From positions 1 to 10,471 of the forward strand of contig JAMDCX010000051.1 of assembly GCA_023489375.1 (NCBI GenBank): a DNA stretch of 10,471 bases. Direction: 5' to 3'. Origin of the DNA: Planctomycetota bacterium. GTDB lineage: Bacteria > Planctomycetota > Phycisphaerae > WQYP01. Each line of letters begins with the position of its first letter. The stretch's first letter is position 1. Both the position numbers and the translations under genes were made by a program. The notes below the pieces were generated by a model. That model worked only from the letters and a program-made list of their open reading frames with translations. It was not told the DNA's origin and did no database searches. Below are positions 4,920-10,471 of this stretch, one piece after another.

Positions 4920-6136
4920 GGTCGTTCACTATCCAAAGCGAATGCTGAATGTACCGCGCGCAGGGCGTGGTCGGCATCGGCGCGGCTGACCAGGCAACTG
5001 ATACGGATTTCACTGGTGCTGATATTCTGGATGTTGATTTTCTGATCCGCCAGCGCCTTGAACATGGTAGCCGCAACACCGGTGGCCTGTTTCATGCCCA
5101 CGCCCACCACCGAGACCTTGGCCATATCTTTTTCATAACCGGCCGCGCCGCCAAGTTCCGCCAGTAGCCGCTCCATGACCGGCTTGAGATCAGCGATGTC
5201 CCCATGCTCCACGGTAAAGCTGATATTGGCGGTACCATCATCCAGCACGTTCTGGATAATATCGTCAATGATGATATTGGCCTGCGCGATGGTGGTAAAA
5301 ATTTTGGCCACAATACCCGGACGGTCCGGAATGTTTTTAAGGGCCACACGCATGAGGTCTTTTTTTAACGCACAGCCTGAAACAGCAATTTCTTCCATCG
5401 CCTTGGTCTCCTCTACTATCCAGGTTCCGGGACGGTCGTGACCGCTGTTTCGAACATGGATGGGAACATTATATTTCTTGGCAAACTCCACCGCCCGCGT
5501 CTGCAACACACCTGCGCCGAAGCTGGAAAGTTCCATCATCTCATCATAGCTGATGCGATCAATTTTTCGGGCCTTGGGAACAAGACGTGGATCGGCGGTA
5601 AATACGCCGTCTACATCGGTATAGTTTTCACACACCTCCGCCTTGAGCACCGCACCCAGCGCCACCAACGAGGCATTGCTGCCACCACGCCCAAGGGTGG
5701 TAATATCCCCCTGCTCGGTTACGCCCTGAAAGCCCGCCACAATAACGATCTTGCCGGTGGCAAGTTCCGATAGAATCCGGGTTTTGTCAATTTCTCGAAT
5801 TCGCGCTTTGGTGTGTACCGTGTCCGTCAGCAGGCCGATCTGTCCGCCGGTAAAACTGATGGCATCGCGCCCCTGAGCGTGAATGGCCATAGCCAGCAAA
5901 GCTATCGTAACCTGTTCACCGGTAGCCAGAAGCTGATCCATTTCCCGTTTGGGCGGATTGTCAGAGACCTGTTTCGCCAGATCGATAAGTTCATCGGTGG
6001 TATGGCCCATGGCGGAGACCACGACGACGACCTGATGACCAGCGGCCTGAGTGGCAATAACCCGGCGGGCGGCATTGTGAATTTTTTCCGCCGTAGCCAC
6101 AGAAGTGCCGCCGAATTTTTGCACTATGATACCCAT
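4916..6136 (-). CDS. lysC: Aspartate kinase (monofunctional, two ACT domains)
   Basis: Aspartokinase phosphorylates L-aspartate, the committed step to lysine, threonine, methionine and diaminopimelate. The 406-aa product has the usual length. The kinase domain (about 1-245) opens with IVQKFGGTS (catalytic Lys7) and includes SAMGHTTDEL, TTLGRGGSN (147-154) and YTDVDGVFTADPR. Two ACT domains follow, at about 268-335 (IPDRPGIVAKIF) and 345-400 (GVAATMFKALADQKINIQNIS), so feedback control by pathway amino acids is expected. The GRGGSD motif has Asn154 where Asp is usual. ATG 6136 is chosen because it gives the family N-terminus, but it has no Shine-Dalgarno; in-frame TTG codons at 6187 and 6184 lie just after a GGAG and would add 16-17 residues. 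mdh lies 78 bp upstream on the same strand with no terminator seen between. Confidence 0.95.
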   Translation of the reverse strand: MGIIVQKFGGTSVATAEKIHNAARRVIATQAAGHQVVVVVSAMGHTTDELIDLAKQVSDNPPKREMDQLLATGEQVTIALLAMAIHAQGRDAISFTGGQIGLLTDTVHTKARIREIDKTRILSELATGKIVIVAGFQGVTEQGDITTLGRGGSNASLVALGAVLKAEVCENYTDVDGVFTADPRLVPKARKIDRISYDEMMELSSFGAGVLQTRAVEFAKKYNVPIHVRNSGHDRPGTWIVEETKAMEEIAVSGCALKKDLMRVALKNIPDRPGIVAKIFTTIAQANIIIDDIIQNVLDDGTANISFTVEHGDIADLKPVMERLLAELGGAAGYEKDMAKVSVVGVGMKQATGVAATMFKALADQKINIQNISTSEIRISCLVSRADADHALRAVHSAFALDSERP

Positions 6137-6214
6137 GCGCACTATTCTACATATTGTCGCCACGGCCAAAACGCAGCGACACAACAATATCTCCAGTGAT
6201 GATTAGAGCCGGCC

Positions 6215-7150
6215 TTACACCTTGATCGTCGCGACCAGTCTACGCACATGATCTACGGAGGACTCCATCAATTTCTTTTCCTCCGCCGTCAACTGCACTT
6301 CAAGTATCTGCTCAACACCATTACTTCCGAGCTTCACCGGCACACCCACGAAATACCCCCCCACGCCGTACTGGTGATCACAGTAGGCCGCACATGGCAA
6401 CACGCGTTTTTTATCCTTAATGATGGATTCCGCCATCTGTATGACGGCCGCGGCTGGAGCATAATAAGCCGAACCTGTTTTAAGCAGGTTGACAATTTCC
6501 GCTCCACCAGACCGGGTGCGTTTTACGATCGCATCAATTTTCTCAGCGGACAACAATTCCGGCAGGGGAATACCGGCCACACTGGTATAACGCGGCAGCG
6601 GCACCATATCATCACCGTGCCCCCCCAGCAGCAGAGCTTGAATATCTTCCACGCTGACGCCCAATTCCGCGGCAATAAAACAGCGATAGCGGGCCGTATC
6701 TAAAACTCCCGCCATGCCGATGACACGTCGGGGTTCAAAGCCGCTGGTTTTATAGGCTACGTATACCATGGCATCGAGTGGATTGGACACCACCAGCAAA
6801 ACGCTCTTTGGAGAATACTTGACCACCTGCTGTGTGACGGATTTAACGATCTCCGTATTTTTAAGCAGTAGATCATCCCGGCTCATACCAGGCTTGCGGG
6901 CCAGGCCGGCGGTGATGATAACCACGTCGCTGTTAGCCGTAGATTCATACGAGGTAGAACCGGTCAGACCCACGTCAGAACCTTCAATCGGAGCGGCCTG
7001 GGCCAAGTCCAGAGCTTTGCCCTGCGGGACACCATCAATCTGCGGGACATCGACGAGCACCACATCGCCAAGCTCCTTGGCGACGGCCCAATGGGCCGAA
7101 GTAGCACCGACATTACCCGCACCGATAATACTGATTTTCGCACGTTTCAT
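6215..7150 (-). CDS. mdh: Malate dehydrogenase, NAD-dependent (LDH-like type)
   Basis: The enzyme interconverts malate and oxaloacetate with NAD, in the TCA cycle, and oxaloacetate also supplies aspartate, the substrate of the next gene's product. The 311-aa length fits the LDH-like MDH group. Visible motifs are the Rossmann GAGNVG (10-15), Asp34 at the end of beta-2 favouring NAD, the mobile loop LARKPGMSRDD with Arg85 (malate type) and Arg91, Asn123 in SNPLDAM, and Asp151/Arg154 and His178 (GGHGDDM) of the catalytic relay. ATG 7150 has AAAGGA with about eight bases of spacing; that ribosome-binding site can pair with the TCCT next to the ATG in a small hairpin. It is probably the first gene of an mdh-lysC unit. 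The 193-bp gap to the divergent lipoprotein gene would hold its promoter. Confidence 0.96.
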   Translation of the reverse strand: MKRAKISIIGAGNVGATSAHWAVAKELGDVVLVDVPQIDGVPQGKALDLAQAAPIEGSDVGLTGSTSYESTANSDVVIITAGLARKPGMSRDDLLLKNTEIVKSVTQQVVKYSPKSVLLVVSNPLDAMVYVAYKTSGFEPRRVIGMAGVLDTARYRCFIAAELGVSVEDIQALLLGGHGDDMVPLPRYTSVAGIPLPELLSAEKIDAIVKRTRSGGAEIVNLLKTGSAYYAPAAAVIQMAESIIKDKKRVLPCAAYCDHQYGVGGYFVGVPVKLGSNGVEQILEVQLTAEEKKLMESSVDHVRRLVATIKV

Positions 7151-7189
7151 AGGAGTATTCCTTTAATAATAATACCATAATCTACCGCC

Positions 7190-7205
7190 ATACATCATGT
7201 TGTAT
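7190..7205. promoter_or_regulatory. Near-perfect palindrome, candidate operator
   Basis: ATACATCATGTTGTAT is a 16-bp palindrome with one mismatched symmetric pair. It lies 40 bp upstream of the mdh start and about 60 bp upstream of the -10 of the divergent promoter, where a regulator could affect mdh. No regulator is identified. Confidence 0.28.
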
Positions 7206-7251
7206 ACCAAGTTGCCGATGGATGCAAATCTTGGAATAATGGACTTTGATC

Positions 7252-7280
7252 GTGACATGGAACTTCCGCCGGGGTAGAAT
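7252..7280 (+). promoter_or_regulatory. Housekeeping-type promoter for the lipoprotein pair
   Basis: GTGACA (7252-7257) and TAGAAT (7275-7280) each match the sigma-70 hexamers at five of six positions with an ideal 17-bp spacer. The predicted start near 7287 leaves a leader of about 57 nt before the ATG at 7344. Confidence 0.55.
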
Positions 7281-7343
7281 ACAGGTATAAGACTAAACGG
7301 TGGAACATAAACGCACCGGCCGCATTGTTTGGAGGTTAACATT

Positions 7344-8438
7344 ATGAAAATGATTACAATATTGAGTTCGGTGATATTGCTGACACTATTAGGAGGATGT
7401 CAGCAACCGATACAAAATGTCGCCATTCCATCGCCGCAGGATCAGGCCGCGTATCAACCACAACCGTACCCCAAACCCCTGCCGGCCAATGCTTATGGCC
7501 CATCTGTAACCGGCAACCCTTACGGTACGCATGTAGCGTTACCCGATGAGGCCGACTATGTTCGAGCCTATCAGGCACAACGCGATCCGCGGATGATGGT
7601 TGAAGTGCTGCTGGGGCAGGGTGCGGTGACTGCGGGAGCCTTTCACTTAGGCAATGAGGATTTTGATGCCATCCAAATATCCATCATTGAGTACCTTAAC
7701 GCCAATGGACAGGTGGACATACAGGATCCATCGATGGCCCAGAAAATTCTGGATCGGGAGAGCTTTCTGCGTCTGCAAAATGGCGATCCCAAAGTTCTGC
7801 CCCTGTTAAAGCACCAGCTTAAAACCGATATACTTATTGAAATTCAGGCCGCCCCCACACAACAGGCTTCTTATGGCAATGCCGTGCGGCTTCTGGCGCA
7901 GGCCGTGAGCACCACCGATGCGCGGGTACTGGCGGCCACGTATGTGGATATGCCGCTACCGGCAAGTAAAGCCAATATTAATGTCTATACCGGCTATCTG
8001 GCGGACAAAATCATGCAGAAATTGGCGGCAATATGGGGCGGAGGCACACAAGCCTACAATCCGATGATTGTCCGGATATACAATGCCGCGAGCCTTGATG
8101 ATGTATTGGCCATTGAGCATCTGATCCGGAAAGTTCCGGGCGTGCGGCTGGTCATTGATCGCGGCATGACGGGGTCCGCCGCCACGGCGTATGGCCGACT
8201 GGCCATAGAATACAACGGTACGCCGGGAGATTTTTATTCGGCTCTCAAGCAGGAACTTGCCGTGTCAACAGGATTAAAAGCGGTGGATTTACAGAATAAC
8301 ACTATTGATCTGCAAATTACCGGGCCAATGGTATTACGCACCACTTCCATTAAAACCACAACGCGCATTGAAACGCAAACTACGCGGACGCAGGTACAGA
8401 CGGTGAAGGAAACACCGATTCAACCGGCTCCGCAATAA
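7344..8438 (+). CDS. Lipoprotein, possibly LpoB-like (penicillin-binding protein activator type)
   Basis: The 364-aa product has a lipoprotein signal peptide with a lipobox ending L16-G-G-C19, so it should be lipid-anchored at Cys19. A Pro/Gln/Tyr-rich linker runs to about residue 60. A mixed alpha/beta domain follows (about 65-225), including an ILIEIQ strand and an RVLAATYVDMPLP segment, reminiscent of the LpoB/CsgG-type fold. A second small domain (about 230-330) has an IYNAASLDDVLAIEHLIRKV helix and strands ending LQNNTIDLQITG. The tail is Thr/Gln/Pro-rich. ATG 7344 has GGAGG eight bases upstream and gives a clean signal peptide; an upstream in-frame start does not. A YcfL-like gene follows after 28 bp, as ycfL and lpoB are neighbours in E. 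coli, which is the main support for the LpoB assignment. The family call is tentative; lipoprotein status is firm. Confidence 0.8.
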   Translation: MKMITILSSVILLTLLGGCQQPIQNVAIPSPQDQAAYQPQPYPKPLPANAYGPSVTGNPYGTHVALPDEADYVRAYQAQRDPRMMVEVLLGQGAVTAGAFHLGNEDFDAIQISIIEYLNANGQVDIQDPSMAQKILDRESFLRLQNGDPKVLPLLKHQLKTDILIEIQAAPTQQASYGNAVRLLAQAVSTTDARVLAATYVDMPLPASKANINVYTGYLADKIMQKLAAIWGGGTQAYNPMIVRIYNAASLDDVLAIEHLIRKVPGVRLVIDRGMTGSAATAYGRLAIEYNGTPGDFYSALKQELAVSTGLKAVDLQNNTIDLQITGPMVLRTTSIKTTTRIETQTTRTQVQTVKETPIQPAPQ

Positions 8439-8466
8439 CCATCTGATGCTATAAGGAGCAATTAAA

Positions 8467-8889
8467 ATGTTTTTTACACACAGGACTTGCCGATTATCCC
8501 TTGGGGTATGGGCCGTATTGGTCAGCATGGGGATGTTCACTCTGGCTGGCTGTCAGGGTCCCGTGGTACCGAATCAGAATACCGTTAATCCATTTCCACA
8601 GGTGCATCTGACCAGTTATGGCCTGCAGGGAAAGATTCTGGTTAATGAACCGATTGTCAGCCGCGTAGGTGATGGCCAATTGGATGTGGTCATACCGGTG
8701 CGTAATGTCACCGGTGATGAACTGTATCTGGAATTTCAGTACAGCTTTCTTAACGCTCAAGGCGCGCAAGTTGAAGAAACATCCGGTTGGAATACGCTGC
8801 GCATTCCGGCCTATTCCATGGCGCAGATTCATTTTACGAGCCTGACCGCAGCGGCCAATTTTGATTGCGACATCCGCCGCCTGCCGTGA
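8467..8889 (+). CDS. YcfL-like lipoprotein (DUF1425 type)
   Basis: The product is 140 aa with a signal peptide and a lipobox LAGC, giving a lipidated Cys29. The mature part of about 110 residues is a beta-rich domain: VSRVGDGQLDVVIPVRNVTGDELYLEFQYSF-type strands, then FLNAQGAQVEETSGWNTLRIPAYSMAQIHF and a short C-terminal RRLP end. This pattern matches YcfL/DUF1425 proteins, whose function is unknown but whose gene neighbours lpoB. ATG 8467 has AAGGAG eight bases upstream. The 28-bp gap to the preceding lipoprotein gene indicates one operon. No clear terminator follows; a 7-bp AT-rich hairpin at 8903-8929 lacks a T-run. Confidence 0.82.
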   Translation: MFFTHRTCRLSLGVWAVLVSMGMFTLAGCQGPVVPNQNTVNPFPQVHLTSYGLQGKILVNEPIVSRVGDGQLDVVIPVRNVTGDELYLEFQYSFLNAQGAQVEETSGWNTLRIPAYSMAQIHFTSLTAAANFDCDIRRLP

Positions 8890-9007
8890 TACCAGGCTCG
8901 GGAATCTTTAAATCAGCGATGGAAAGATTTCAATATTGCGTGTCTTACTATAGAATTCTTTCAACGATGTCAAAGAGGTAACGTCGAGGCCTCGTGGAGT
9001 AATCATC

Positions 9008-10115
9008 ATGCTTAAGCAACTACATGTGGACAACTTCCGTTGCCTGATAAATTTTGATATCCAATTTGATTCGATAAATCTGTTGCTGGGAGATAATGGT
9101 AGTGGAAAAACTACTGTATTTTGAGGCAATCCGCCGACTACAACGGTTTCTTACGGATGGCGTAACCGTTGAGGATACTTTTCCCCCAAGCGATGTCACC
9201 CGCTGGCTCAATAGTCCAATACAGACATTCCAGTTAAATTTTATATTGGCCGGACAGGAGTACGGCTATGAGTTGAGAGTTGAGCACGACATGCACAGGC
9301 GGTTGTCGCGCGTATCATACGAAGAATTAAAATGTGATGGCCGGCCCCTGTTTCTTTTCTCCGAAGGAACGGCCACACTGTTCAGGGATGATTTTTCGAC
9401 CGGACCACAGTTGATTTTCGATTGGAGCCGATCAGGGGTGGGAGCAGTACAGCCGCGCCCTGAAAATTCCCGCCTGATTCAATTTCGTCAGGCCTTGGAT
9501 AAGCTGGTAATTGTTCGTTTGAATCCATTTGCGATGGACGCGGAATCCCGGAAGGAGGACATGAAGCTGGGCGCACGAGCCGAGAATTTTGTCTCATGGT
9601 ACCGTTATGCTTCCAGCGAATTCGGCATGGGTACCGACGCATTTAAAACAGAATTACGACAAAGTATAGATAATTTTGAATCGCTGAGCCTGGTAACCGT
9701 TGGCACCGAGGCCAAGGTACTTAAAGCTCATTTTCACCGAAGTCGCGACACAAGGGACCTATGCGACTTCACATTTGCAGAATTGTCCGAGGGGCAAAAA
9801 GTGATGGTTGTTCTCTATTTTCTGCTTTTTGGCCTCAAAGGACAGCATTACTCATTATTTATTGACGAACCCGACAATTTTTTAGCGCTTCGCGAAATCC
9901 AACCATGGATCGTAGCCTTGACTGATTTAATTGGTGACGGTTTGGAGCAGGCGGTACTGATCTCACATCACCCGGAAATTATCAATTATCTGGGTGGATC
10001 GAAGGGGAGGTGGTTTTTCCGGGCAGAATCGGGACATGCTCGGGTGACGGATGTACCACCCGACACGGGCGGCTTATCGCTGTCTGAAACCTTGGCCCGA
10101 GGATGGGATAAATAA
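9008..10115 (+). CDS. AAA/ABC-type ATPase (OLD/RecF-like), interrupted by a +1 frameshift after Walker A
   Basis: From ATG 9008 (GGAG upstream) the frame encodes 38 residues, MLKQLHVDNFRCL to a perfect Walker A GDNGSGKTT (28-36), and then stops at TGA 9122-9124. The rest of the same protein continues in the +1 frame (GAG 9123 onward, EAIRRLQRF) to the stop at 10115. Skipping one T of the TTTT run at 9119-9122 restores a 368-aa protein. In that numbering the ABC-like signature LSEGQK is at 259-264, Walker B LFIDEPD at 283-289 and an ISHH switch at 318-321. These are the landmarks of SMC/RecF-like ATPases seen in OLD nucleases and many two-gene defence systems. A TOPRIM-like partner follows after 14 bp. 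An ATG at 9096 could start a product lacking Walker A, which would not bind ATP. A real mutation, sequencing error or programmed shift are all possible. Confidence 0.8.
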
Positions 10116-10129
10116 TGGATTGAGCTGGG

Positions 10130-10360
10130 GTGCGGATTACAATGCTTTGCGAGGACACGCAACACGCGGCCTTCGCCCGGTATTTTTTGGAACTCCAGGG
10201 AATTCACCGCAGAGAAATCAGGGCGAAGATATGTCCACCTGGATCTCAAGCGGCTTCTCAATGGGTGGTCGATACATATTCGAAAGAATTAGCCGAATTC
10301 CGACGGCGGAGCAATTATCAACAACTAGTACATCGTTTCATTAAAACATTTACACATTAG
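10130..10360 (+). pseudogene. TOPRIM-like partner of the ATPase, truncated by an IS element
   Basis: The frame starts at GTG 10130 and encodes MRITMLCEDTQHAAFARYFL, then KICPPGSQAAS and an ELAEFRRRSNYQQL stretch, before stopping at 10360 (76 aa). The opening strand with a Glu-Asp pair resembles the first acidic motif of TOPRIM-fold nucleases of the DUF4276/RloB-like kind that pair with AAA ATPases. Such proteins go on to a second strand with a DxD motif, and here that part is missing. About the last nine residues and the stop appear to be encoded by the end of an IS630-type element. The true continuation may lie beyond the element, outside the window. The ATG at 10142 is an alternative start, but the GTG gives the better family-like N-terminus. 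No strong Shine-Dalgarno is seen, as expected for a gene translated after its upstream partner. The family name is tentative. Confidence 0.55.
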
Positions 10361-10471
10361 GCAAGCAAGATATCGAACTTTTTCCAGCGATGCACCACGG
10401 GAGCGGCGTTGATCTCGGCTATCCCCTGGAGAATTCGTTCTTTGAGTTCAGCTTTGGACGCGACCCGAATG
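10328..10471. mobile_element. One end of an IS630-family-like insertion element
   Basis: The element end is inferred to lie just inside the truncated TOPRIM-like gene, next to one of two TA dinucleotides (10326-10327 or 10329-10330); IS630-family elements duplicate TA. It continues off the right edge, so the inverted repeats cannot be compared. Confidence 0.55.
10357..10471 (-). CDS. C-terminal fragment of an IS630-family-like transposase
   Basis: On the minus strand an open frame enters from the right edge and ends at TAA (10359-10357). It encodes 37 residues, from IRVASKAELKERILQGIAEI through NAAPVVHRWKKFDILLA. The xxSKxELxxRI...I...N..PxxxxWKK pattern is characteristic of the C-terminal end of IS630/Tc1-type DDE transposases. 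The catalytic residues would lie beyond the window. Its stop codon overlaps the stop of the plus-strand truncated gene, as expected if the element landed in that gene. Whether the element is intact cannot be judged. Confidence 0.65.
   Translation of the reverse strand, partial: IRVASKAELKERILQGIAEINAAPVVHRWKKFDILLA

Noticed and set aside
8903..8929. Terminator after the YcfL-like gene
   Set aside because: A 7-bp A/T-rich stem with a 13-base loop and no following T-run is too weak to call.
9096..10115. ATPase gene starting at ATG 9096
   Set aside because: That start lies inside the Walker A codons read in another frame and yields a protein without a P-loop; the family-like N-terminus is encoded from 9008.

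Overview
The window reads as bacterial chromosome of roughly balanced base composition. The style of the proteins points to the Planctomycetota (Phycisphaerae-like) or a relative. This is an inference from the 117-aa PII protein, the Amt transporter with a signal peptide, the LDH-like malate dehydrogenase and the LpoB/YcfL-type lipoprotein pair; no rRNA is present to confirm it.

Layout. At 1-436 there is an unidentified minus-strand partial frame running off the left edge and a structured leader before ispF. At 437-1458 lie ispF (isoprenoid precursor synthesis) and ruvC (Holliday junction resolvase), both plus strand. At 1459-1927 no intact gene is seen, only a possible remnant and a hairpin. 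At 1928-4919 lies a nitrogen-regulation locus: a small single-pass membrane protein (minus) and amtB-glnK (plus) diverge from a 680-bp control region. That region carries one sigma-54 (-24/-12) promoter facing each gene and, between them, a nested inverted-repeat block rich in GCACC/GGTGC half-sites. At 4916-7150 are lysC and mdh on the minus strand, converging on glnK so tightly that the two stop codons share TTAA. At 7344-8889 are two lipoprotein genes resembling an LpoB-type/YcfL pair. At 9008-10471 is a decaying accessory module: an AAA/ABC-type ATPase broken by a +1 shift just after Walker A, then a TOPRIM-like partner cut short by an IS630-type element whose transposase runs off the right edge.

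How it works together. AmtB imports ammonium and GlnK is its PII gate and nitrogen sensor. The sigma-54 promoter is the classical nitrogen-limitation arrangement. The new point is that an uncharacterised small membrane protein appears to be wired to the same control region. GlnK itself is unusual, lacking the uridylylated T-loop tyrosine and one nucleotide-contacting arginine. The right-hand ATPase/TOPRIM pair resembles two-component anti-phage systems in architecture, but both genes are damaged as written.
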